From: Candidatus Iainarchaeum sp.
GTDB taxonomy: Archaea; Iainarchaeota; Iainarchaeia; JAADDC01
Reading direction: 5' to 3'
Assembly (NCBI GenBank): GCA_013154145.1
Contig: JAADDC010000031.1
Location: 1-10,225, forward strand
DNA length: 10,225 bases
The translations under genes were made by a program, and so were the position numbers. Position 1 is the first letter of the stretch. Each line of letters opens with the position of its first letter. Of this stretch, positions 1 to 5,897 are shown one piece after another. Under the pieces are notes generated by a model. That model was given only the letters and a program-made list of their open reading frames with translations, was not told the origin of the DNA and searched no databases.

Positions 1-1049
1 TCCTCTTCTCTGATACCTCCGGAGGAGAGCTCCATGCCATTCTTCCCCGGCGCCAGGAAGTCCATCTTGTGGGCGTAGCGGGGGTCGTCGCGGTCCACCT
101 TATAGTAAAAGGCTGTCTCCTGCCGGGGAAAGCGGGATATGAAAAAGGGTACGTCGAAGTGGGAGCAGAGCTGTCGCTCCTCGGGGGCGCCGAAGTCCTC
201 GCCCCAAGGAATCTCTATGCCATCGCTCCTCAGGATCTCCAGGGCCTCGTCGTAGTCGATGACCTCGTAGTGTTTAGGGACCTCGGGGGGCTCTCCGCCG
301 TAAACCTCGAAGAGCTCGGGGTACTCGTTCAGGGCCTTGGCAGCACTCCTGTATATGCCAAACTCGATGTCCATGAGGTCTTTCTTGTCAACGAAGGCCG
401 CCTCCGCGTCGATCTCCCAGAACTCCGTGAGGTGCTTCCGGGTGCGACTCTTCTCAGCCCTGAAGGAGGGCCCGATGGTGAAGACCCGGCCCAGGGACGG
501 AACCAGTGCTTGCTTGTAGAGCTGGCCGCTCTGGGCCAGAAAGGCCTCCCTGTCGAAGTACACCACGGGGAAGAGCTCGGCGCCGCCCTCGGCGGCGGCA
601 GATATGATGATGGGGAGCGTGGTTTCCACGAAGCCCTGGGAACGGAGGTAGTCCCGGGCGGCCTTGAGGATGATCCCCTTTAGACGGAGAACTGCGGAGA
701 CCTCCGGCCTCCTCACGTCCAGCCAGCGATACTGGATGCGCTTGGAGTAGTCGGTGGGCGTCTTACCCGTGAGGTCGATGGGCGTGGGTTTGGAGGGAGA
801 GATGACGCGGATCTTCCGGGCAACGAACTCCCGGCCGCTCTTCACCTTGTCCGTCTTCTTCCACTCGCCCTCCACCTCGATTAGCGTCTCGGGATAGAAG
901 CCCTCCACGGCCGAGAGGGTGTTTTCGTCGACGTTTCCGGCCTTCACAACCACCTGCTCAATCCGGTTCTCGGGGAAGAGGCGCAGGAGTATGAACTTGA
1001 CCTTGCCCATGTCCCGGACCCTGTAAACCCAGCCGCGGATCTTCTCCAT
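1..1049 (-). CDS. aspS: Aspartyl-tRNA synthetase (class IIb, archaeal type), C-terminal end cut off by window
   Basis: Charges tRNA with aspartate using ATP in the cytoplasm. The 349 visible residues hold an OB-fold anticodon-binding domain (about 1-85, GWVYRVRD near the start) and a class II catalytic domain: EGGAELF (154-160), QSGQLYKQ (173-180), motif 2 FRAEKSRTRKHLTEF (197-211), and GMELSSGGIRE (338-348) near the cut edge. Motif 3 and roughly 85 residues should lie outside. Lys179 and Asp214 match by position and spacing the E. coli AspRS pair K198/D233 that reads the aspartate side chain, so I call AspRS. However, motif 2 and residues 260-335 look more like Pyrococcus-type AsnRS, so an AsnRS label is possible. 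The N-terminus is short, with only five residues before GWV, but an in-frame TAA six codons upstream leaves no room for an upstream ATG. A purine-rich site precedes the ATG. It diverges from the 1115 gene. Confidence 0.85.
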   Translation of the reverse strand, partial: MEKIRGWVYRVRDMGKVKFILLRLFPENRIEQVVVKAGNVDENTLSAVEGFYPETLIEVEGEWKKTDKVKSGREFVARKIRVISPSKPTPIDLTGKTPTDYSKRIQYRWLDVRRPEVSAVLRLKGIILKAARDYLRSQGFVETTLPIIISAAAEGGAELFPVVYFDREAFLAQSGQLYKQALVPSLGRVFTIGPSFRAEKSRTRKHLTEFWEIDAEAAFVDKKDLMDIEFGIYRSAAKALNEYPELFEVYGGEPPEVPKHYEVIDYDEALEILRSDGIEIPWGEDFGAPEERQLCSHFDVPFFISRFPRQETAFYYKVDRDDPRYAHKMDFLAPGKNGMELSSGGIREE

Positions 1050-1050
1050 G

Positions 1051-1060
1051 CTCTCCCCCC
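1051..1060 (-). promoter_or_regulatory. Purine-rich Shine-Dalgarno-like site of the synthetase gene
   Basis: On the minus strand GGGGGGAGAG ends one base before the ATG at 1049. This suggests a short leader rather than leaderless start for this gene. The spacing is tight, so its function is only likely. Confidence 0.45.
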
Positions 1061-1085
1061 GGTTTTACCCTACATAACGGCGAAG

Positions 1086-1095
1086 CTTTTATTAA
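1086..1095. promoter_or_regulatory. TATA-like box in the divergent region (1050-1114)
   Basis: The run CTTTTATTAA is centred about 25 bp before the GTG at 1115, the distance expected for a leaderless archaeal transcript. Its ATTAAT core is palindromic. Read on the minus strand it could also start the synthetase mRNA, giving a leader of about 15 nt that would contain the SD-like site. A second minus-strand candidate, TTATGTA at 1071-1077, is 25 bp before the synthetase ATG. Confidence 0.55.
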
Positions 1096-1114
1096 TGAAG
1101 CATCATCTCTTTCC

Positions 1115-2053
1115 GTGAGGCGCTACATCGAAAGCATCAGGGAAAAGGTGTCACGACTTTTCAACAAGAGCGAGAGGCGGGAGAAGCTCCTCGCGCGATT
1201 GAGGGAGCACGGCGTCCCCGTGAAAGAGCTTTCCCTGAGCGACGAGGAGGTGGAGGAGTTCCACAAAACGCTGGACACCCTTGAAAAGAAAGGTTTCACG
1301 CTTCGCGACGTGCTCAAGTTCTTCAAGAAAGACCCCGAGGAGATCATAGAGAGCTCCAGGCCGGTCCTCGAACTCATAGAAAGGTTCCTCGCTAGAAAGG
1401 AAAGAAAACTGAGGGTGGTGCCTCCCGTGGCACCCTACGGCACCGAGGCAATGGAATCGCTGAAGTTCATATCGTCCACCAGGGATCCAGACACCCTCAT
1501 GAGGTGGCGGAACTTCATTGAGCGGCTCCGCGAAGGGGACCCAAAGGCAAGGGAAGCGGTACTGAAGTATCAAGAGGAACTGGAGAAGAAGCTCAGCGAG
1601 CTCCACGAGCGGGGAGAACTACAACTGGAAACAGACGAGAAGGGGAGAAAGTACGTGCCCCTGGATGCCGTAGAAGCAATCAAACACCTGGAGAAGGGTG
1701 AAGTGGAGAAGGCACCGGAAGCAATACTCCAAAAGAAGGAGATCTCCCTGGGGGAGCTGGTGGAGCACCTGGGTCTCAAAGAGCACTTCAAGAGGTATGC
1801 CCAGGAGATCGGGGCTCGAGAGGACGAAAAAATAGAGGTGTATGTCAATAAGAGGGGTGAGCTCCGCGTCTCCCCCGAGATCAAAGACCTCGCCCGGGAA
1901 ATCAGAAAGATAAACATCGAAAAGGTCGAGGAACCAGAGTTGAAGAAGCTCCACGAGGAGAACCTCAAGGGCGCCCTGATGATATTGGTGGGCCGGGCCC
2001 GAGAGGGAACCATTTCACCTTACATGAAGCTTCCTGTCGAGGAGAAAAGATGA
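1115..2053 (+). CDS. Charged, helix-rich protein of unknown function, coupled to dph6
   Basis: I do not recognise this 312-residue protein. It has no cysteine, no obvious membrane segment and no nucleotide-binding motif. It is dominated by Glu, Lys, Arg and Leu, with heptad-like helical stretches at about 1-100 and 125-170 that could form coiled coils. A proline-rich break, VVPPVAPYGTE (101-111), separates an N-terminal helical part from the rest. A segment at 165-182 (GELQLETDEKGRKYVPL) could be a small beta hairpin, and IEVYVNKRGELRVSPE (240-255) another. The start is GTG, chosen because a TATA-like box lies 25 bp upstream. Its stop overlaps the dph6 start (ATGA), so the two are probably co-translated, but this does not establish a role in diphthamide synthesis. 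A structural or RNA/protein-binding role is possible but not shown. Confidence 0.85.
   Translation: MRRYIESIREKVSRLFNKSERREKLLARLREHGVPVKELSLSDEEVEEFHKTLDTLEKKGFTLRDVLKFFKKDPEEIIESSRPVLELIERFLARKERKLRVVPPVAPYGTEAMESLKFISSTRDPDTLMRWRNFIERLREGDPKAREAVLKYQEELEKKLSELHERGELQLETDEKGRKYVPLDAVEAIKHLEKGEVEKAPEAILQKKEISLGELVEHLGLKEHFKRYAQEIGAREDEKIEVYVNKRGELRVSPEIKDLAREIRKINIEKVEEPELKKLHEENLKGALMILVGRAREGTISPYMKLPVEEKR
2039..2044 (+). promoter_or_regulatory. Shine-Dalgarno site of dph6
   Basis: GAGGAG ends five bases before the ATG at 2050, inside the last codons of the upstream gene. Together with the ATGA stop/start overlap it supports translational coupling and fixes the dph6 start. Confidence 0.7.
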
Positions 2054-2703
2054 GAAGGTTGCTGGGACTGGTTTCGGGGGGTAAGGATTCCCTCTATGCT
2101 CTGTTTCTTGCATACCTCCACTCCTTTGAAGTGGTTGCCCTCGGCACCGTGCGACCCCGGAGCGGTACCCTTCTCTTTCACGAGCCCAACATTGACTTCG
2201 TGAAGATCCACTCGGAACTACTCGACCTCCCCCTCATCGAGGTGAGGGGCTGGGAAGAGGAGGCCCTCTTGGAACTCTTCTGCAGGGCGAAGGAAGAGTA
2301 CAACGTGAATTGGGTGTCGGTGGGTGCCCTGGCCTCGGACTTCCAGCGACTGCGCTTCGTGTGGACGGCAGCGGACTGTGGACTGAAGGTGTACGCCCCC
2401 CTCTGGCACCTGGATCCCCAGAAGTACCTGAGGATGTTGGTTGAGGATGGCTTTCGCTTTGTGATCGTCTCGGCGGGCGTCTTCGAGCTAAAAGACTGGG
2501 TGGGAAAGGAAGTAGGAAAGGAGAACGTGGAAGAGCTTATCGCCCTCGCCGAGAGGCATCGCTTCCATCCCGCCGGCGAAGGGGGCGAGTACGAGAGCTT
2601 CGTGGTGGACGCTCCCCTCTTCCCCAAGAGGATAAGGGTGGCGGGCGAGCGCAGGGACGGAATCTTCTACATCAGGCGCACGGAACTCGCTGCCAAGGAG
2701 TAG
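2050..2703 (+). CDS. dph6: Diphthine-ammonia ligase (Dph6, PP-loop ATP pyrophosphatase)
   Basis: Predicted to catalyse the last step of diphthamide formation on the conserved histidine of elongation factor 2: ATP-dependent amidation of diphthine with ammonium, in the cytoplasm. The PP-loop SGGKDS is at residues 9-14. A second family motif, GALASDFQRLR, is at 92-102, APLWHLD at 116-122, and the Dph6/DUF71 signature GEGGEYES at 176-183. The length of 217 residues is normal for the archaeal single-domain form; eukaryotic relatives carry extra C-terminal domains. It is second in a two-gene operon, overlapping the 312-residue unknown by four bases. Its last 37 bases overlap the convergent ATPase gene. 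Assignment to the family is strong. The exact substrate is inferred from the family, because related PP-loop enzymes act on other amides. Confidence 0.93.
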   Translation: MRRLLGLVSGGKDSLYALFLAYLHSFEVVALGTVRPRSGTLLFHEPNIDFVKIHSELLDLPLIEVRGWEEEALLELFCRAKEEYNVNWVSVGALASDFQRLRFVWTAADCGLKVYAPLWHLDPQKYLRMLVEDGFRFVIVSAGVFELKDWVGKEVGKENVEELIALAERHRFHPAGEGGEYESFVVDAPLFPKRIRVAGERRDGIFYIRRTELAAKE

Positions 2704-3830
2704 AGGTAGCCTGGGATCTCTTCCTTGCTCAAGACCTTCACTCCCCGGGGATACCTGCGGCGCGATCTTGACCTCTTCACCTCCACCATCTCATTGCCTG
2801 CGATGGCATCGATCTCGTAGCCGTCCCTGTAGTAGTAGATCTCTCCGTACTTCCTGTAGAGGTGCTCCTGGACCACCCACTCCAAGACCGTGCTCTCCTC
2901 CACACGAATGCCCGTCCAGAGGGAGAGGGCCCTGACCATGAAGGGGTCGCGCACTGCGTACTTCCGCTCCTTCAACCACTTGGTCTTGCCCGAAAGGTTC
3001 CTGAAGAGCACAGGCAAGACGTAAAAGAGTTCCACGAGGACGTTCACGTAATCTCTAACCGTCTTTACGGAGACGCCGACATCTGCGGCCAGGCTGTGGA
3101 AGCTCACCGGGCTTGGAGCTGCAACCATGAGCGCCGCCATGATCTCCTTAGCAAGAGAGGGATCCTTTCCAAGGCTCAAGAGGTCCGACTTGAGGAAGAG
3201 GATAAGGTCCCTCGCAGTCATCACGTCGTTCAAAACCGCCAAGTATCCGCCGGTGCTCAGGTATCGCTCAAAGGCGGCGGAAAGACTCCTACCCATCTTC
3301 GTTGCGTCGACGTACTCGTGGAAGGAAAGGGGCATGAGGTTTACGGTCACGCCGCGACCCCGACGACCACCAAAGTACTCCACGCCCTTCTTCAAGCTAA
3401 GACTGGCGGAGCCACTCACAGTTATGCTCCACGGAGGCCTGTAATGATCGATAATAGATTTCACGGCCCGCCACCACCCCTCCGTGACGGTCACTTCGTC
3501 CAAGAACACGTAGGCCCGTTCATAACCTCTGGACTGGACTTCGGCATGGTAGCGCTTGAGAGCATCGTAGATCTCCCGGTAATCGTCGTAGAGGTCACAG
3601 CCACAGTAGAGTATGGCCCGCGGCGGAACTCCCCTCTCAAGAAGTTTCTTGATAAGCAACTTTATGCCAAGGGTTTTCCCTGTTCTGCGGGGGCCCACGA
3701 CGACATTCAGGTCGCCGGGCCGCTGCCCAAGTTCGTCGATCCAAGGGGGATGCCAACGATACCTGAGTTTATTAAACCGGGAGATGTCCGGATCCTCTTC
3801 TCCAAACCACCAGGGGTTGAAGTCTTCCAT
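2667..3830 (-). CDS. AAA-family ATPase with winged helix and DUF4143-like nuclease-fold tail
   Basis: A 387-residue member of the archaeal/bacterial AAA_14-DUF4143 ATPases, which are often multicopy in thermophiles and of uncertain role. Walker A GPRRTGKT is at 46-53 and Walker B YVFLDE at 107-112. The sensor-like SGSAS is at 139-143, followed by GGRRGRG (154-160) and PLSFHEYV (167-174), both typical of the family. A winged-helix segment (about 245-265, VGVSVKTVRD) suggests DNA binding. The tail has a PD-(D/E)xK-like pattern: Asp341 in YEIDAI, then Glu350-Val-Lys352. Whether it cuts DNA is unknown. The gene is monocistronic, overlaps dph6 by 37 bp at its 3' end, and has its own TATA-like box 26 bp from the ATG with an operator-like repeat in between, so repression (possibly by itself) is plausible. 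Confidence 0.9.
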   Translation of the reverse strand: MEDFNPWWFGEEDPDISRFNKLRYRWHPPWIDELGQRPGDLNVVVGPRRTGKTLGIKLLIKKLLERGVPPRAILYCGCDLYDDYREIYDALKRYHAEVQSRGYERAYVFLDEVTVTEGWWRAVKSIIDHYRPPWSITVSGSASLSLKKGVEYFGGRRGRGVTVNLMPLSFHEYVDATKMGRSLSAAFERYLSTGGYLAVLNDVMTARDLILFLKSDLLSLGKDPSLAKEIMAALMVAAPSPVSFHSLAADVGVSVKTVRDYVNVLVELFYVLPVLFRNLSGKTKWLKERKYAVRDPFMVRALSLWTGIRVEESTVLEWVVQEHLYRKYGEIYYYRDGYEIDAIAGNEMVEVKRSRSRRRYPRGVKVLSKEEIPGYLYSLAASSVRLM

Positions 3831-3832
3831 TA

Positions 3833-3936
3833 TTTACTTACAGGAAACAGATATTTTTAAACATTGTTTACTCTCAAGAAACAGACCTTTAAAAACCCTG
3901 TTTACTTGGAGGAAACAGGCCTCGTCAAAAACCCTG
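3833..3936. repeat. Three tandem operator-like repeats, 34-bp period
   Basis: Three copies of an 18-bp core start at 3833, 3867 and 3901, exactly 34 bp apart: TTTACTTACAGGAAACAG, TTTACTCTCAAGAAACAG and TTTACTTGGAGGAAACAG. Most of the variation is in the middle; the outer parts TTTACT and GAAACAG are fixed. With the preceding TG in copies two and three, each is an imperfect inverted repeat (TGTTT...AAACA). The linkers are also alike (an A-rich run, then CATTG or CCCTG). The array fills nearly all of the space between two divergent genes. The first copy lies between the ATPase TATA-like box and its ATG, as a repressor site would. This is not CRISPR: three units with similar linkers and no spacers. 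Confidence 0.8.
3851..3861 (-). promoter_or_regulatory. TATA-like box of the ATPase gene
   Basis: Minus-strand TTTAAAAATAT is centred about 26 bp before the ATG at 3830, consistent with a leaderless transcript. It sits in the linker after the first operator-like repeat. A similar run, CTTTAAAAACC at 3887-3897 in the second linker, could serve the plus strand. Confidence 0.6.
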
Positions 3937-3938
3937 CG

Positions 3939-3958
3939 GAGCATCCTATTATATGCTC
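3939..3958 (+). promoter_or_regulatory. Six-base hairpin enclosing the amidohydrolase start codon
   Basis: GAGCAT (3939-3944) and ATGCTC (3953-3958) are perfect inverted repeats around an 8-nt AT-rich loop. The 3' arm begins with the ATG of the gene and the 5' arm overlaps a GGAG (3938-3941) that could be its SD site. In an mRNA with a leader it could hide both. If the transcript is leaderless it would not form, and six base pairs can occur by chance. Confidence 0.3.
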
Positions 3959-5092
3959 GTCCGGGGGCCCCTCACCCTCTGGCTGGGAGAACGGATAGAG
4001 GTTGTGAAAGAGTTTGAGCTGCCGGGGGAGGGGGATCTGAGCTGCCCCAACTGTTTACTAACCCACTCCTTCATCAATGCCCACACCCACCTCCCCATGG
4101 CCTTCCTGCGGGGGCTGGTGAGCGAGAAAAACTTCTGGGACTGGCTGAGAGAAATCCAGGAGCTGGAAGCCCTCATGGATGACAAGGACGTGGAGGCAGG
4201 CTACTACCTGGGCCTCTGGGAAAACCTGCTCGCCGGCAACAGCACCGTTTACTCCATGTACCGGGGATACGACCTCGTGAGGAACACCTTTGGTCTGGAG
4301 CTCCACATCGGCCCCATATCTTTTAGAGAAGCTGAAAGGGACGTCTCCTCCCTCCTGGAAAAGTTTGAAAGGAGGGCCCCTCCGGGGGTCGTTCCCACCC
4401 TTTTTGCCCACTCCCTCTACACCCTCCCGCTGGAGAGACTGAGGGAGATCGCCCAGATATTAGGGGAGCGTGACATAGAGTTCCAAATACACACCTCTGA
4501 AACGAAGGAAGAGGTTCTGGAGGTCAAGAGGCGCTTCGGCCAGTACCCCGTGAGGGTCATGGAGGCGCTGGGTTTGATCACGTCCAAGACCATGCTCGTC
4601 CACGCCGGCTGGATCACCAAGGGGGAGCTGGACATAGCGGCAAGGCACGGGGCCTCCCTCGTGCATGTACCCGCTTCCAACGCGCGCCTTGCCATTCACG
4701 GCTTCTTCCCTTGGAAGGAAGCCGAAGAGAGAGGGATAAGGGTACTCTTCGGGACGGACTCGCAGGCTTCCAACGACGGCCAGAGTGTTCTTCACGATCT
4801 GCGGTTAGCCCTGCTCTTCGCAAAGGATCGCTACTGGGACGCGGAGCCCTTCGGGTGGAGAAACGTAGTCGGAGCCTTTGATAGGGGAGGCTTCGCCCTC
4901 TGGAAGCCGAATTCCTTCCTCACCCTCCACGGCAAACCCCTGGTGAACCAGTTCCTCTACGCGCCACACCTCTTCAAGCTAAGGCTACTTATAAAGAACG
5001 GGAGACTCCTCTATCCCCGTAAGACGCCCCCCGAGGTAAAAAAAGCTAAGAGGCGCTGGATTCGCTTTCTTGAGAGGATAGGACTGCTTTGA
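3953..5092 (+). CDS. Amidohydrolase, MTA/S-adenosylhomocysteine deaminase-like
   Basis: A 379-residue zinc-type amidohydrolase of the ATZ/TRZ-MtaD group. It likely deaminates an adenosine derivative such as S-adenosylhomocysteine, methylthioadenosine or 5'-deoxyadenosine in nucleoside and SAM recycling. Metal ligands can be placed: His44 and His46 in NAHTHLP, His180 in IHTSET with Glu183 three residues on, His217 in VHAGW, and Asp269 in FGTDSQASND. This set and its spacing match Thermotoga TM0936 (H55/H57, H200/E203, H228, D279). PASNARLA (240-247) is the usual PxSNxxLA signature. It is shorter than the usual 410-430 residues because the N-terminal beta-sandwich part is reduced. Substrate choice cannot be decided by eye. 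The start is uncertain: a poor TATA-like run (TCAAAAA, 3925-3931) lies 25 bp upstream, and a GGAG is nearby. The 3' end overlaps the next convergent gene by 47 bp. Confidence 0.85.
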   Translation: MLVRGPLTLWLGERIEVVKEFELPGEGDLSCPNCLLTHSFINAHTHLPMAFLRGLVSEKNFWDWLREIQELEALMDDKDVEAGYYLGLWENLLAGNSTVYSMYRGYDLVRNTFGLELHIGPISFREAERDVSSLLEKFERRAPPGVVPTLFAHSLYTLPLERLREIAQILGERDIEFQIHTSETKEEVLEVKRRFGQYPVRVMEALGLITSKTMLVHAGWITKGELDIAARHGASLVHVPASNARLAIHGFFPWKEAEERGIRVLFGTDSQASNDGQSVLHDLRLALLFAKDRYWDAEPFGWRNVVGAFDRGGFALWKPNSFLTLHGKPLVNQFLYAPHLFKLRLLIKNGRLLYPRKTPPEVKKAKRRWIRFLERIGLL

Positions 5093-5819
5093 GTTCTTCC
5101 TCGATCTCCCTGGCGAGGGAAACCATCTCGCTGGGCCGTATCCAGGTTGCACCCCTGCGTATGTAGATCCGCGGCAACTTCCGCTTCATCACTTCTCGGT
5201 AGGCCTCCCTGACCTTCTCGTCCTTTATCTCCTGGGCAATGGCCTCCACGAGGGCTTCACCCCTGAGGCCCTCCCTTATTCGTCGAACGATAAATTGGGG
5301 GTTGTCAACGTGCTCGATCACCGGAATGGCATATATGGCGTAGCGAGCCAAGTGCTCGTACTTTTCCGGCAGGCTATTGACGTATCGCTTGGTCTCGATC
5401 CTTTCGATGGTCCGGTTCCAGTCCCGGGCCTTCTTGATGGCCGCGCCAAAGAGGAGGGCAGCGGGAATGACCATGGGGAGAACGGAAGCCGTCAGGATGC
5501 CCGCGCCAACGCCAGCCACCGTTAGAATGGTTCCTCCCTTTATGAGGCCGCGGTTGAAGGCTTCTCTGTCGGCGTGCTCCTCCAGCACGGACCTCTCGTG
5601 CTCCAAAAGCTCCTTCACGTCATCGGGATGTGGTGGAAACTTGCCCCCGAGCTTCTGGGAGATGTAAGTGTAGAGTTCTTCCTTTTCCCTGAGGTGGCGC
5701 TCCATCCAGCGCCTGTAGTCTTCCTTTTCCCTGTCGAAGAGCCAGGCCCTTATCCTGGAGCCGATGGAAGAAAGGCGACCACGAAGACCAGACAGTCGAG
5801 AGGTGCTTCGTTCCTCCAT
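5046..5819 (-). CDS. Unknown protein with a central hydrophobic hairpin
   Basis: A 257-residue protein I do not recognise. I choose the ATG at 5819 over one at 5858 (13 residues longer) because a TATA-like box is 26 bp before 5819, whereas the only one above 5858 is about 12 bp away. The N-terminal 90 residues are charged and helical, with no signal peptide. Residues about 92-129 form a Gly/Ala/Val/Leu-rich stretch long enough for two short membrane helices with a proline-containing turn (TVAGVGAGILTA, then MVIPAALLFGAAI). The C-terminal half is again charged and helical. There are no cysteines. It could be a membrane-anchored protein with both ends in the cytoplasm, or a soluble protein with a buried hairpin. 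It overlaps the amidohydrolase 3' end and diverges from nop5; these arrangements do not show a shared role. Confidence 0.82.
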   Translation of the reverse strand: MEERSTSRLSGLRGRLSSIGSRIRAWLFDREKEDYRRWMERHLREKEELYTYISQKLGGKFPPHPDDVKELLEHERSVLEEHADREAFNRGLIKGGTILTVAGVGAGILTASVLPMVIPAALLFGAAIKKARDWNRTIERIETKRYVNSLPEKYEHLARYAIYAIPVIEHVDNPQFIVRRIREGLRGEALVEAIAQEIKDEKVREAYREVMKRKLPRIYIRRGATWIRPSEMVSLAREIEEELKAVLSSQESESSAS

Positions 5820-5842
5820 GGTAGTATCTACTTTTTCGAAGA

Positions 5843-5848
5843 ATTTAA
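5843..5848 (-). promoter_or_regulatory. TATA-like box of the hydrophobic-hairpin protein gene
   Basis: Minus-strand GGTTAAATTC has its TTAAAT core centred 26 bp before the ATG at 5819. This decides the start, since it lies inside the longer reading from 5858. Confidence 0.5.
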
Positions 5849-5866
5849 CCCTTTCCATGCCGGCCC

Positions 5867-5874
5867 TTTAAAAA
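5867..5874 (+). promoter_or_regulatory. TATA-like box of nop5
   Basis: CCCTTTAAAAACG has its TTTAAAAA core centred about 27 bp before the ATG at 5898, as for a leaderless transcript. It supports 5898 as the true nop5 start despite the frame being open much further upstream. Confidence 0.6.
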
Positions 5875-5897
5875 CGCTTGGCACCTTCATTTCTTCG

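Noticed and set aside
69..683. Open plus-strand frame of 204 codons
   Set aside because: It is antisense to the synthetase, whose class II motifs are unmistakable; low-complexity Val/Leu/Gly composition and no promoter or SD.
1050..1114. C/D-box guide RNA near the RNP genes
   Set aside because: GATGATGC on the minus strand resembles a C box but does not match RTGATGA, and no paired D, C' and D' boxes follow. I saw no such RNA in the other gaps either.
2862..3860. Open plus-strand frame of 332 codons
   Set aside because: Antisense to the ATPase with intact Walker motifs; it would run through the ATPase promoter and the first repeat, and its product looks like a shadow.
3833..3936. Short CRISPR array
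   Set aside because: Only three imperfect units, with linkers that resemble each other rather than unique spacers, and no cas genes; the position in a divergent promoter fits operators.
5574..5897. In-frame upstream extension of nop5 that might hold the missing N-terminal domain
   Set aside because: The translation has no similarity to the Nop5 N-terminal domain and is the reverse of the 5046-5819 gene; the TATA-like box at 5867 would lie inside it.
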